Source: Terebella lapidaria
Lineage: Eukaryota; Annelida; Polychaeta; Terebellida; Terebellidae
NCBI GenBank assembly: GCA_949152475.1
Contig: CASCJZ010000001.1
Location: 996,001 to 1,060,000, forward strand
DNA length: 64,000 bases
Reading direction: 5' to 3'
The notes under the pieces are model-generated. The model was not told where the DNA came from and did not search any database. It saw nothing but the letters and a program-made list of their open reading frames with translations. Made by a program: the position numbers and the translations under genes. Shown here in pieces: positions 52,662-64,000 of this stretch; position 1 is the first letter of the stretch, and every line of letters starts with the position of its first letter.

Positions 52662-54713
52662 CATTCCGCCCATGTGGATGCGTCTGCGGTACCTGTCTAT
52701 CACACCAAGGACGGGTTTTAGGTCGTTCCGTGACAGTCCGCGCGACTCACCTCCGTGGGTGGCTACTTTGTGGCTATCTCCGGAGTTGAGGTCCGCGGAT
52801 ACTTTCATGTCGTAACGCCGCCGCTCCGCATCCGCCCTCCCGTAGTTTTCAGCGCTAGGGACATGCGGCAACCTTATCCGCATCAGTTCGCCTGTAGTCC
52901 GGCGTAGTTAACACAGCGGCTACGCTGGCCGGACGACTTTTGTGGATTTGCCGGACGCCCCTGGTCCCGGAACAGCCTCTAAGTGGCCAGACTGAGGCTG
53001 GGATTTACGTCCGCTACGGGAGAAGCGCCTTCCCACGGATTTGGGGAACTGGCTCTGGACGCGGGGATAGTGTCCGCACGTTAGGACTGACGTCCGCGGT
53101 TCGTCCGCGTGACTCGTCCGGCGTCCGCGACGCTTTAAGATGACGCACTTCGGTGTAGTTATCCCCCGTGAGCCATTACTATAATTAAGGTTATAGTAAG
53201 TAAGGTTTCTTACGGCAGGAAACCGACTATCCATTATGATAATGGAGCGGTTGTTAAGTCCGCGTGTGCGGACCAGCCGCGGTAGCGGGTGACGCTCATT
53301 CTCGTCCGGATCGTACCTTACAATACGCGGTCCGGCCGGAATGACCGGAACCCCGGCCTCCTTCTAAGAAGGGGGTCGTATATTACATGCGCAACACTTG
53401 TGGTGGCTTTTAATTCCAATTTCATATACATTGGATAAGGGCAATACGCCGTTCTATGGTAGGCGTCCAGCCTGGACTCCGTCCGCGGGCAGCTCCGGAC
53501 GTCCGCCGGCTATTGCTTTCATCATCTTTGGGCGCCTCTAGATTGGGCGCCGGTATGAAGGGTTCGCCCCCTAACCATTGAGGTTATGGCCCATGCCGGC
53601 TCCGCGTCTGATCTATTGGCTCCGCGCTCCGGTAGTCGTTTGAGGAGGCTCTGGGTTGGACCGGGCACCGCTCCGCGGCCGGGCAGTACGTCGGGGTTGC
53701 TAGTGGGCGCTTTGCAAACGCCCATAGGGCGCCCGATTGTCTGTCCGGACGTCATGGGTATGTCCGATCGCCCTGTAAGCGTGCCAGCGGCTATGGGGAG
53801 TGATTTTGTTTATTTTCCATCTCATTTATTATTTATGGGAGGATTATAAGCCACAAGTGTGCGGCATGTCTCTGGAGAATTCTGTTCTTGCTCATTTACT
53901 GATACAAAGTGAGACAAGTATGTGAAATTTCCTTTCCGGTGCAAAAGAGAGTAAGAAATCGGGAGATTTCTGCTTTCGCTAGAGGGGTGTAAGGGATTGC
54001 GCTAATTTTGACAGTGACGGATTGCTGTGATATTTGAAAAGACTGGAGAATGACAGTTTATTGTTGTTTTCGTCTGACATATTCGTACAAGCCACAAGTT
54101 AGTGGTTACTGTCAATTTTATGCCCAATTTCTACCTTGCTGGGGTGATTAATTTTACGTCATTTACCGCCGGTGCGGACGCAAAAGCGAATGACTAATCT
54201 TAATTACTGTATGATATTTGCAAGGTCCCCCGGGATAGAAATTCATTTTCTACCCGTATACATGGTTTGATTTGGAGTCACCGGAGGGAAATGACTGCCT
54301 CCGCATGAGTTTTATGGTGTTTGTATGTTGGTCCGGCAGTGTGTCAGTGTGACCGGGGACAGAGTTTTGCAGCGACACCGCGTGCATTGCTGCACGAGTA
54401 GTATAGCTGTCATCATTTGTTACATATATATATATGTAAAAATGTCGTACCCGGATTATTTATTAATCTCCAGATGTGTAGCACATGTGTTTTGTGCCAC
54501 TCGCATTTCGTCCGCTGCTGCGGCGCGTGTCCGGTGTTCGAGATGCGGGTGATTTTGCCAGTTGTAAATTCCCCATGCACACCGTGCTGGAGATGTGCGG
54601 GCGGGCGGGCGGCTGCATGTAAGTGCAGACGTCCGTCCATCTGCGTGTCTTTACACTGGCCTGTGCGGGTTGTAGTATACAGATACTGGCAGTCGATGCG
54701 GCTTCCAAAATTT
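52662..54713 (+). other. 3' non-coding region of element 3
   Basis: Close match to 12750-14715 of element 1, including TATAAGCCACAAGTGTGCGG and GTCCCCCGGGATAGAAATT. Lacks ORF3 and ORF4. No coding frame recognised. Confidence 0.65.
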
Positions 54714-55212
54714 TTTTCAAAGGGTGAAAAAATTTTTTTATTTAGAAATGGCCCAAAATGGATAGTAATGCGATTTGGGGCGAAAATTTTTTTTTTGTCA
54801 ACCCGTCGAAAATTCAAAATGGCCGCCATACGCAGACAGGCGATTCAAGGGCAATCAAACTTATACACATCACAGAGGTACATAACTAGAATCTTTTAAA
54901 ACAAAAATCTCAAATCTGATCAGACAGTTTTTGAGAAAATGGCCGCCAAAGTTCAAAATTGACCGTTTTTCGACGAAAACGGCCGCCATTTTGAAAAAAA
55001 TCAAAAAATCAAAAAACTAAAAAATACTTCCTTCTCAAATTATTTTGAGGTATCTTTTCCCAAATTTTCAGAAAGATTGGACAGTACACTTTAAAGATAA
55101 AAATGTGGACGGACGGACGACGACGACGACGGACGGACGGACGGACGGACGGACGGACGCCGGACGCAACGCCACGGCAATAGGTTATCGGACCATAGGT
55201 CCGGTAACCTAA
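54714..55212 (+). mobile_element. Family A satellite element, 3' fragment (copy d)
   Basis: Only the fixed 3' module: AACGGCCGCCATTTTG, a (GGAC)n/(GAC)n tract at 55107-55160, hairpin CGGACC-ATA-GGTCCG and GTAACCTAA ending 55212. No satellite units. It joins Gypsy element 3 to BEL/Pao sequence, and both neighbours are truncated there. Confidence 0.75.
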
Positions 55213-55264
55213 AAATGTCGAAAGCAATTGAAGGCAGTCTAGCTGGAGGAAACAGGATACCAAG

Positions 55265-56414
55265 TTGGAGTCCATGCAAGAAAGTTTGGAGCCTGAATTC
55301 CTGAGAGCAGCACGGGATCAACTCAATACTGCCATGAGCTGTGTACTCAAAGCCTTGGAAGATTTGGAACAACAAGACGGGGCAGACGATGCATTACGTG
55401 AGAAAGTAGAGACTATAGAAGAAGAAACACGTGAGCTTGTGAAGCGTACTGGGGGTCGAATCAGGCTATCAGATGATGATGCAAGAACCAGTGTCACTCG
55501 TACATCCGACCAATCTACTGCGACCAGCAGATCTGGTGTATCAAAGGTTGAGTCACTGAAAATGAAGCTCCAAACTTCAATTAGAAAGGAGAAAGTCAAG
55601 CAGGAGTTACTTAGAGCTAGATCAGAGCTACAACAAATCAAGTTGCAAGAAAAAATCCAATTAGCAGAATTACAAGCTCGCCACGGCAGCCTGCATGATG
55701 ATGCCTCCATTACTCGTGCCACAAGTGATTTTGACAAGCCAGCAGCTATTACAACAACAACCAAAGTGGATGTAGATGTCCATGCACCTTTCACTGCAAA
55801 TGTGAAAGTACCCGGGCTGGAAGTCAGCATTCATGACTTTGATATCTTCACAAGGCGTTCCAGATACGGAGAAACTGTACTACCTGAAGAAATATGTGAA
55901 AGGCCCAGCAAAGGAGTGCATAGATGGATGTTTCTTGCTCAACAGTGCGAGTGCGTTCAGTAAAGCCTGTGAGCTGCTAGATGAGCGATTTGGTGCCCCC
56001 TTCACTCTGGCGTCTGCATTCAGAGACAAACTCTATGCCTGGCCGAGGATATCTGGTAGCGATGGGAAAGGTTTACAGAAATTCGTGGACTTCCTGCAGC
56101 TGTGTGCCTGTGCTAAGAGTTTGATTACAGGTCTATCCGTACTTGATGATGATAGAGAGAATAGACGGATTTTGCAGAAGCTGCCTGACTGGCTCGTGAC
56201 CAGATGGGCAAGAGTGGTCACCAGCTATCGTTTGAAGCCAATTCCATCGTTTCCAACCTTCACAGAGTTTGTGGACTTCATGGCCAAGGAAGCCAAGATC
56301 GCTTGTGATCCTGTAGCCTATCTACAAGCTGTTCGTTCTACCAGTAAAAGCTGGTTCCAACAGTGCCATAAAAGCAAAGAAGCCAACAACATCCAAGTCA
56401 TCATTTCTGAATGA
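55265..56414 (+). pseudogene. BEL/Pao gag, frameshifted
   Basis: The first frame (55265-55963) has a coiled-coil-rich N-terminus (KALEDLEQQDGADDALREKV; VKQELLRARSELQQIKLQEK) and reaches VPGLEVSIHDFD. Near 55850 a frame change moves the DUF1759-like gag core (TEKLYYLKKYVKGPAKEC, ELLDERFGAPFTLASAF) into the next frame, which ends at 56412-56414. The order and motifs are those of BEL/Pao gag. The knuckle part follows after the inserted family A element. Confidence 0.8.
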
Positions 56415-56446
56415 AACTGGACCAGCTCAAGCCAACAAAAAGAAAA

Positions 56447-58828
56447 TTAGCCCAATGGGCTAGAAAGGTTACCGGAGAAAGCCGAGTTAAGCCGAGAAAG
56501 TTGAAGGTCAAATTCAAGGTGACCACTGAAATCGCCATATCTCTAACCTTGAAAATGGGATCAAAGGTTAAATTCTAGATCACCAAACTATTCAGCATAC
56601 ATCATTTCCTATATGTTCACTATGGACCCCTAAGCTGTAAATTTGATAATAAGCGAGATATAAGCCATTTTGTAATCTGACTTTGAAAATAAAATGACTG
56701 ACCTTGAAATTTAGGTCAAATTCAATATCATTAAAATATTCAGAATATATCATTTCCTATATGTTCACAATTGATTCCTAAGCTGTAAAGTTGATAATAA
56801 GCGAGATATTAGCCATTTTGTCCTGTTGACCTTGAAAATGAGGTCAAAAGTCAAATTCAAGGTCAATAGAATATTCAGCATATATCATTTCCTATATGTT
56901 CACAATTGATTTCTAAGCTGTAAAGGCGCTAATAAGCAAGATATTGGCCATTTTGTCCTGTGACCTTGAAAATGAGTTCAAAGGTCAAAATCAAGGTCAT
57001 GAGAATATTCAGCATATATCATTTCCTATATGTTCACAATTGATTCCTAAGCTGTAAAGTCGATAATAAGCGAGATATTAGCAATTTTGTCCTGTGACCT
57101 TGGAAATGAAGTCAAAAATCAAATTCAAGGTCATGAGAATATTCAGCATATATCATTTCCTATATGTTCACAATTGATTCCTAAGCTGTAAAGTCGATAA
57201 TAAGCGAGATATTAGCCATTTTGTCATGTGACCTTGAAAATTAGGTCAAAGGTCAAATTCAAGGTCATGAGAATTTTCAGCATATATCATTTCCTATATG
57301 TTCACAATTGATTCCTAAGCTGTAAAGTCGCTAATAAGCAAGATATTGGCCGTTTTGTCCTGTGACCTTGAAAATGAGGTCAAAGGTCAAATTCAAGGTC
57401 ACGAGAATTTTCAGCATATATCATTTCCTATATGTTCACAATCGATTCCTAAGCTGCAAAGTCGCTAATAAGCAAGATATTGGCCATTTTGTCCTGTGAC
57501 CTTGAAAATGAGGTCAAAGCTCAAATTCAAGGCCACGAGAATATTCAGCATATATCATTTCCTATATGTTCACAATTCATTCCTAAGCTGTAAAGTCGAT
57601 AATGAGCGAGATATTAGCAATTTTGTCCTGCGACCTTGGAAATGAGGTCAAAGGTCAAATTCAAGGTCACGAAAATATTCAGCATATATCATTTCCTATA
57701 TGTTCACAATTGATTCCTAAACTGTAAAGTCGATAATAAGAAAGATATTAGCCATTTTGTCATGTGACCTTGAAAATGAGGTCAAAGGTCAAATTCAAGG
57801 TCACAAGAATATTCAGCATATATCATTTCCTATATGTTCACAACTGATTCCTAAGCTGTAAAGTCGATAATAAGCGAGATATTAGCCATTTTGTCCTGTG
57901 ACCTTGAAAATGAGGTCAAAAGTCAAATTCAAGGTCACGAGAATATTCAGCATATATCATTTCCTATATGTCCACAATTCATTCCTAGTCTCTAATTTCA
58001 ATATTAAGTGAGATATTAGGCTTAATGTGTGCCATTATAAAGCATAGGAAAATTTAACATGGGAAAGTCACATTTGGGCCGAGTTTGGGCCCAAAATGGC
58101 CCACTTCAAGCGATTCAAGCGCAACGAAATTTATACATGTCACAGGGGTACATATGAGGAGTGTTTTTCATCAATAAGAAAGAAAAGTTACTGAACAGAT
58201 TTTGAGAAAACGAACGTCGAAGTCCAAAATTGGCCATTTTTCGACGAAAACGGCCGCTCTGACCTTGAAACCAAAGTCAGAGGTCAAATTCAAGGTCACG
58301 ACAATATTCAGCATATATCATTTCCTATATGTCCACAATTGATTCCTAGTCTCTAATCTCAATATTAAGTGAGATATTAGGCTTTAATGTGTCCCATTAT
58401 AAAGCATAGGAGAATTTAACATGGGAAAGTCACATTTGGGCCGAGTTTGGGCCCAAAATGGCTCACTTCGAGCGATTCAAGGGCAACGAAATTTATACAT
58501 GTCACAGGGGTACATATGAGGAGTGTTATGCATCAATAAAAAAAAGAGTTACTGAACAAATTTTGAGAAAATGGCCGCCAAAATCCAAAATTGACCGTTT
58601 TTGGACGAAAACGGCTGCCATTTTGAAAAAAATGCGAAAATCAAAAAACTAAAAAATACCTCCCTCTCGAAATGTTTTTAGGCATTTTTGTGCAAAATTC
58701 CAGAAAAATTCGATCGTAAACTTTAAAAATAAAATTGTTGACGCACGACGACGACGGACGACGACGGACGACGACGCCGGACGCATCGCCATGCCAATAG
58801 GTTACGGACCATAGGTCCGGTAACCTAA
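56447..58828 (+). mobile_element. Helitron-like satellite element, family A, copy e, inside BEL/Pao
   Basis: A complete copy: TTAGCCCAATGGGCTA hairpin and GGTTACCGGA at the left, 134-bp array (about 56560-57990), duplicated 3' module, GACGACGAC tract (58742-58780), hairpin and GTAACCTAA at 58828. It lies in BEL/Pao coding sequence between AAAGAAAA and AAATGG, which gives a clean occupied site: BEL sequence resumes on the right with few or no lost codons. Target duplication, if any, is hidden in the A-run. Confidence 0.85.
56560..57990. repeat. 134-bp satellite array, about 10-11 units
   Basis: Same unit, subtypes and site content as the 32345-34265 and 35400-36945 arrays. The first two units share the odd TAAAATGACTGACC insertion with copy c, so copies c and e are close relatives. 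Confidence 0.9.
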
Positions 58829-58907
58829 AAATGGTCCAAAATCCTGAGCAGAATGTTGTCCATGTAGAGAACACAAGGATTTAGAACAGTGTCAGCTCTA
58901 CCACAAG

Positions 58908-59369
58908 ATGTCTTTAGAAGAAAGGCAAAAGTACATCAAGACGAATCGAATATGTTTCAAGTGTCTGAGGATCGGCCACATGTCACGTCAATGTAAACAG
59001 AAGAAAAAATGCCAAGTTTGTGATAAGGTCCACCCAACATCACTTCATAGATTTGAGGTTAAGAGTCAAGCATTTGAAGCTGAGTCTCCTAGTAACACAA
59101 CTGTACCAGCTACAGCAATGATGAGCAAATCCAAGTCCACTGACAAAGCGTCTTTGATATTGCCATTGTGGATCTACCATGAAGACAATCCAGCACTCCA
59201 GATTCCTGTGTATGCCATGCTTGATTCCCAGTCTGATACTTGCTTCATCACTGAGTCCACAGTCGCATCTTTGCAAGCACCTCGACAGAGCACGAAGCTG
59301 TGCATCTCAACAATGACTGACAATTGTAAGATGATCAACACTTCAAGAATATCAGGGCTGAAAGTGTAA
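58908..59369 (+). pseudogene. BEL/Pao zinc knuckle and aspartic protease region
   Basis: CCHC knuckle CFKCLRIGHMSRQC with the second cysteine cluster CQVC, then the A17-type protease core YAMLDSQSDTCFI. The frame ends at 59367-59369 within the protease C-terminal part. Frame starts in sequence directly after the family A element. Confidence 0.82.
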
Positions 59370-59399
59370 AGCTATGATAGAGAGAATGAGATCAAGTTA

Positions 59400-60743
59400 C
59401 CGTGTGTGTTCACGAGGTATCAGATTCCAGCCAACAGATCCCACATTCCCACGCCTGACCTTGTAGGAAGATGGCCACACCTGAGACCACTACGTGACAA
59501 GATAACTCCATTACAGGACATAGAGATAGGACTCCTAATTGGCTACAACTGCCCCAGAGCGCTAGTCCCAAGAGAAGTCACACCACCAGTAGGAGACAGC
59601 CCCTATGGTCAACGTACAGACTTAGGTTGGGGGATTGTCGGTGTTTGTGACCAAAGCACTGTTGACACAGATGAGTTCGGGGTCAGCCACAGAGTCATAG
59701 TCATGGAGCCTCCAGGAAGTTCAGTGCTCAGTATGCCAAACACCATGAAAGAATGTTTTGTGGAGACACAGGAGATCAACTCAGAAGACATTGGACTGTC
59801 GGTAGAAGATCAGAAGTTTTTAGAGGTCATCAAGGAAGGTATCCGGAAGCAAGGAACAAGTTTGAGATGCCTTTGCCCTTCCGAAGAGACATGCCCTACA
59901 TGCCCAACAATCGCTCACAAGCTAAGCAAAGACTGTTACACTTGAAAAGGCGACTGTCTAGAGATACAGACTTCTGAGAAGATTATGTCGGATACATGAA
60001 TGAAATCATCAACCAGGGTTATGCCCAGAAAGTCACCGAAGAACCAAACAGTGGAGCTGTGTGGTACATTCCTCATCATGGGGTGTATCATCCAAAGAAA
60101 CCGAAGAAAATACGAGTGGTATTCGATTGTGCTGCAAAATTTGGTGGCTACTGTCTGAATAGTGAGCTTCTCCAAGGACCAGATCTCCTGAACTCACTGG
60201 TAGGAGTGCTGATGAGACTACTTGCGTTTCTTGCGGGATGGGGAACATTTCGAGGCAGAACCTGTTGATTTCCGTATGAATATGCATCTGTTTGGAGCGG
60301 TATCCTCACCTGCAGTGGCTAATTATGGACTGAGACAAGCGGCACTAGAGAGTGAAGACCCAGATGTTATTGAATTTGTGACGGAAAACTTTTATGTTGA
60401 CGATGGTTTGATGTCAACATCTATACCACAAAAAGCCCAAGATCTCATTAGGAAGACCAGACAAGCATGTTTTGCAAGCGGCTTGCGTCTGCACAAGTTC
60501 GTCTCTAATAGTCACTGCGTTCTAGATAGTTTGCCCGAGGAAGACAGAGCTCAAGATATTGTGACCTTGCAGTTAGAAAGTGACCTTCAACCGGCAATTG
60601 AATGTGTGCTTGGATTGGCATGGGATGTTAGAACTGATGCCTTCCGATTCAAGATCGACCTGAAAGACAGAAACCTCACTCATCGTGGAGTTTTGTCGAG
60701 TGTGCAGTCAATGGGGTACCTACGCCAATTGCAAATTCATTGA
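59400..60743 (+). pseudogene. BEL/Pao pre-RT and RT region, RT core deleted
   Basis: Frames carry IGYNCPRALVPREV (59540-59580), then RVVFDCAAKFGG (60115), then a jump from LLNSLVGVLMRL to the sequence after motif A (EAEPVDFRMNMHLFGAVSS), so the catalytic Asp of motif A is deleted near 60220. Motif C FYVDDGLMS is kept at about 60390. Stops or frame shifts occur near 59944 and 60225. The frame is lost at 60743 where an insertion starts. Confidence 0.82.
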
Positions 60744-61930
60744 AGTCTTTCAGTAAAGACCCACGTTGCATTTAATGCCCTCTTCTGGGAAAACCTTCCA
60801 TGCATAACAAAGTACCGTATTCGCGCGCATACAGTCGCATGTGCGTTTATCTGAAATTTGCTTGTTTTAGGCCACTTATAATTTGGAAAATATTTCGTAC
60901 ATACGCACATGTGCGATCGTTTTCGATAAGGTGTTGACTGCATATCCCTCTGATCAGGCTCAGATAGTTTGACAGTTATACGAGGCCGACACGATTGTCA
61001 AAACCGCCCGACTCGTCAATTGCAATTACATGGTTTGGTGCACAATGAATTCAGACATCGGTACTTGTGTTGGTGTATATGCATGATGTATAATCTATTG
61101 TTGTGTGAAGCTGTTGGGACTTCGGGAAACAAATATAATTTGTTGTTTGGTTCGTTGCTATTTCAAAACAAATCCACATGTCACTTGGAAGAAGAAAGTG
61201 AAACAAACAGCCTGATTGGTGGGATTTTTATGATGTCATATCTGGCCTTTCACCATTGGCTGATACGTTTTGAAAGGTAACTTTTGATTGGTTGGAATGT
61301 GAATCAGCTCATGAATATTAATGAGTACTTGCTAGAAAAATGGCAACTTCCTGCTGGGCGGCAAACGTCACAAACACAAACGAAACAAGGGCTTTTCAAG
61401 ATGTTTATTCCACACTCATGAACAGAAATGACACATCCCGATCATAAGATGTCAAACGAAATCACAAGTGTCAATTACACTCAACCGTAATTAGGCAATC
61501 AACATCACAACTTATTTGACAGTTTGCAATCCATTGACCGCAGACACAGCCGCGATTCAGCCGATTGACACGAACTGACGAAGTCACGATTGCATGAAAT
61601 CAGTCAAACACATGACATGGAACTGATGATCTTGCGATAAAAATTTTTTTACTGTCATTCTTGATTTTGATTTTTTTTTCAACCACAAGCACATGTGCGT
61701 ATATTCGAAATATACGCACACCTTCGACTATACGCACATGCGACTGTATGCGCGCGAATACGGTAAGTGTTGTTGACAAATTTTAGTCGCCTTACTGGTC
61801 AGCACCGACCATGTCCTATGAATATCGATTAATTTTAGTCATGCATGATTAAACTGTGAAAATTGGAATGCCTTTATATGGCAACGTGGGTCTATTTACA
61901 GGAAGACACAAACAATTTGTACCTTTCGAT
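60744..61930. other. Insertion interrupting BEL/Pao, containing a TIR element
   Basis: BEL coding similarity stops near 60743 and resumes near 61930 (FDLLGFIAPVILKGKQ). Most of the gap is the TIR element at 60813-61765; the remaining flanks (60744-60812 and 61766-61930) are degraded and may be BEL or another insert. A plus-strand frame at 60969-61280 has no recognised domain and is not called as a gene. Confidence 0.55.
60813..61765. mobile_element. Short DNA transposon (MITE-like) with perfect 34-bp terminal inverted repeats
   Basis: The termini 60813-60846 and 61732-61765 are exact reverse complements over 34 bases, beginning TACCGTATTCGCGCGCATAC. If the outer TA is a target duplication, the repeat starts at CCGTATTCG. 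Further CGCACATGTGCG-type palindromes lie just inside both ends. Total about 953 bases with no transposase motif, so non-autonomous. Superfamily not assigned. Confidence 0.85.
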
Positions 61931-63280
61931 AATGTACCCCATTTTCGACCTTCTAGGCTTCATTGCACCAGTAATCCTGAAAGGCAAACAGATACTGCAA
62001 GAAATCTGCAGGCTACAGTTGGATTGGGATTCTCCTCTGCCAAGTCACCTCTTACCAGAGTGGAAGACCTGGATAAGTGATTTATCAACACTAGAGAATG
62101 TAGAAATTCCACGATGGTTTGAGCTAGAATGTTACGAAATCAAGTTTGTTCGACTGCACCACTTCTCAGATGCCAGCAACACAGCTTACGGTCAATGTTC
62201 ATATCTACAGTTCGTCATGGACGATGGCACCTCAAGTGTGTTCTGGTCTCAGCAAAATGTAGAGTGGCTCCTTTGAAGATATTGACGATACCACGGCTAG
62301 AACTGATGGCTGCAGCTTTGTCTGTGTGGATGAGTATGATGTTACTGAAATATACCGTGGAGGAAGAGACCTTCTGGTCTGATAGTCAAGTCGTCCTGAG
62401 CTACATCAAGAGCGAGACAAGAAGATTCAAAGGCAGCTTTGTCTGTGTGGATGAGTATGATGTTACTGAAGTATACCGTGGAGGAAGAGACCTTCTGGTC
62501 TGATAGTCAAGTCGTCCTGAGCTACATCAGGAGCGAGACAAGAAGATTCAAAGGCAGCTTTGTCTGTGTGGATGAGTATGATGTTACTGAAGTATACCGT
62601 GGAGGAAGAGACCTTCTGGTCTGATAGTCAAGTCGTCCTGAGCTACATCAAGAGCGAGACAAGAAGATTCAAAGGCAGCTTTGTCTGTGTGGATGAGTAT
62701 GATGTTACTGAAGTATACCGTGGAGGAAGAGACCTTCTGGTCTGATAGTCAAGTCGTCCTGAGCTACATCAAGAGCGACACAAGAAGATTCAAAGTATTT
62801 GTCGCTAACCGAGTACAGTTTATTAGAAACTCGTCAAAGCCTGAGCAGTGGAAGTATGTATCATCACAACACAATCCTGCAGATTGTGTCTCTCGAGGAT
62901 TAAGTCCTGAGCAGTTCATCAACTATACATCATGGTTCCAAGGTCCAGAGTTCCTGAGAAATTCTCCATCCCACATTCCAGCAGATATTCCAGAGCCCCC
63001 TGATGATGATCCCGAGGTCAGGAAGCTGCATAGCCTGCAGGCCTGGCCTGGAGTGAGCAAGTTAGAGTCGTCAAGATTTGAGCGGTTCTCGTCATGGCAC
63101 AAAGTGACGAAAGCTGTTGCATTGTGCTTACGTCTGAAAGCCAAACTGAGCAAAAAACAAGTAGATATGAATGCACGGTTGAAGTTGGAGGAGTTGAAAA
63201 CTGCAGAAAAGGAAATCATCAAAGTTGTTCAAAAGGAACATTTTGTTTCCGAATTAGAAGCACTACAAGTGAAGCCTTAA
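61930..63280 (+). pseudogene. BEL/Pao RNase H region with tandem expansion
   Basis: LLGFIAPVILKGKQILQEI and LQLDWDSPLP precede the RNase H-like part (HHFSDASNTAYGQCSYL, LELMAAALSV, FWSDSQVVLSYIKSETRRF). The latter is broken by four 121-bp repeats; the frame resumes (FVANRVQFIRNSS, HNPADCVSRGL) and ends at 63278-63280. Motif order matches BEL/Pao. Confidence 0.82.
62311..62794 (+). repeat. 121-bp tandem repeat, four units, inside coding sequence
   Basis: Units start at about 62311, 62432, 62553 and 62674 and differ by only a few bases (for example AAATATACC/AAGTATACC, AAGAGC/AGGAGC). Each encodes WSDSQVVLSYIKSETRRF in one frame; since 121 is not a multiple of three, each unit shifts the frame. 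Confidence 0.95.
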
Positions 63281-63337
63281 AATGAATGTAAAGCTGCAGT
63301 AAGTCGATCCAGCCCGCTGTATCGTTTAGACCCATTC

Positions 63338-64000
63338 TTGGATGAAGATGGCCTTCTAAGAGTTGGTGGCAGGATCTCTCGATCAATGTTGCCTAGGAAC
63401 GAGGTACATCCAGTGATTCTACCTAAGGTGAAGGTGTGTCACATCAGCAAGCTGATTATAAGAGAGGCTCATATCAAAGTTGCACATCAAGGACGAGGGA
63501 TGACAGTCAACCAAATCAGAGAGATGGGGTACTGGATTGTCGGTTGTATTGGAGCTGTGGCCACATACATCAAGTCGTGTGTGATATGTAGAAAGCTGTA
63601 CGCTGACCCAGAAGCGCAGAAAATGGCAGATTTACCAAGTGATCACCTAGAAGATCAGGTGGCGCCATTCACCCAATGTGCCGTCGACTACTTTGGTCAA
63701 AAAAGGCAGAAAAGAGATGAAGCGCTATGGCGTGTTGTTTACATGCCTGAATAGCCGAGCCGTGCACGTAGAAACTTCAACTTCTCTGTCAACAGATTGC
63801 TTCCTGAATGCTCTACGAAGGTTTTTAGCATTACGAGGTCCAATTAGACTACTGAGATGTGACCGGGGAACGAATTTAGTCGGAGCTGCAGCAGAGTTGT
63901 CCAAGGCTCTTCAGGAAATGGACGAAAATAAAATTGCTGACTACTTACTAAGAAAAGACTGTGACTATACTTCCCGTTCAGGATGAATGTGCCATCTTCA
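63338..64000 (+). pseudogene. BEL/Pao integrase, 5' part
   Basis: The zinc-binding HHCC region (EAHIKVAHQGRGMT...CVICRKL) at about 63465-63590 is followed by the core with Asp in CAVDYFG (63685) and Asp in RCDRGTNLVGA (63857). A frame change near 63700 moves the core from one frame to another, and the second frame stops at 63984-63986, just before the window end. The Glu and the 3' end lie outside. Confidence 0.82.

Larger units (their letters stand above)
51289..54713 (+). mobile_element. Ty3/Gypsy element 3, deletion derivative, no 3' LTR
   Basis: It uses the central LTR and a primer-binding site with one change (TGGTGCCATGACCAGG). It contains the gag N-terminal part fused by a deletion to the integrase C-terminus, then a 3' region that matches element 1 closely. 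It stops at 54713, after GCAGTCGATGCGGCTT, where a family A fragment begins; element 1 continues past this point. The 3' end is therefore lost. Confidence 0.8.
55213..64000 (+). mobile_element. BEL/Pao retrotransposon, broken, runs off the right edge
   Basis: In order: gag (55265-56414), CCHC knuckle and A17-type protease (58908-59369), pre-RT region (59400-59945), RT (60000-60743), RNase H region (61930-62900), integrase zinc finger and core (63338-64000). It carries a family A insertion (56447-58828), a larger insertion (about 60744-61930) and the 121-bp tandem expansion. No 5' LTR is seen; the 5' end is cut at 55213. Confidence 0.88.

Noticed and set aside
60969-61280. Transposase within the 34-bp-TIR element
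   Set aside because: The 103-residue frame has no catalytic motif and is too short; the element is treated as non-autonomous.

Overview
The window is nuclear DNA of an animal. It has spliced genes with GT-AG introns, one clear metazoan germline gene (nanos, minus strand, 24700-25278), and a dense mix of animal transposons: Ty3/Gypsy, BEL/Pao, two LINEs, Helitron-like elements, a P-element/THAP9-type transposase relic and a TIR element. Helitron-like elements with tandem-repeat cores are well known in bivalves and other marine invertebrates, so I lean to a marine invertebrate, perhaps a lophotrochozoan. The sequence alone does not prove this.

Layout. 1-1293: end of a Helitron-like element (family C). 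1338-8350: a multi-exon plus-strand gene of unknown function with a PEPGDQTSQ-type repeat exon and a C-terminal membrane segment, interrupted by a LINE (3366-7192). 8969-23224: a stack of nested insertions. A satellite-bearing element (family A) was split by a Gypsy copy on the minus strand (Gypsy-B). Gypsy-B was in turn hit by a plus-strand Gypsy copy (element 1, 9305-15932, 4-bp target duplication), by a CR1/L2-like LINE (15984-18934) and by a family B Helitron-like element (19236-19872). 23225-25375: the nanos locus. 25376-28082: a second family C element, on the minus strand, just upstream of nanos. 28217-31463: two decayed genes, one on each strand; the minus one is a P-element/THAP9-like transposase. 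31546-37421: two adjacent family A elements with long arrays of a 134-bp unit rich in nuclear-receptor half-sites. 37431-38402: two minisatellites.

38959-54713: two Gypsy elements in tandem sharing a central LTR. The first (element 2) has a nearly complete gag-pol and, far downstream, two further long reading frames: ORF3 with C2H2-like zinc fingers and ORF4 with a coiled coil. The second (element 3) is a deletion derivative. 54714-64000: a family A fragment, then a broken BEL/Pao element running off the right edge. The BEL copy contains another family A element, a 34-bp-TIR element and a fresh 121-bp x4 tandem expansion inside its RNase H coding region.

How parts relate. Only nanos is an intact single-copy host coding region. 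Three of the four Gypsy copies lost reverse transcriptase by different deletions, yet all keep the integrase C-terminus and GC-rich sequence downstream of pol. The most unusual candidates are the extra ORF3/ORF4 module of element 2, the nuclear-receptor-site satellite, and the shared design of three Helitron-like families: a hairpin at one or both ends, sub-terminal inverted repeats, and a tandem core. Families A and B also carry a GGAC/GAC microsatellite.
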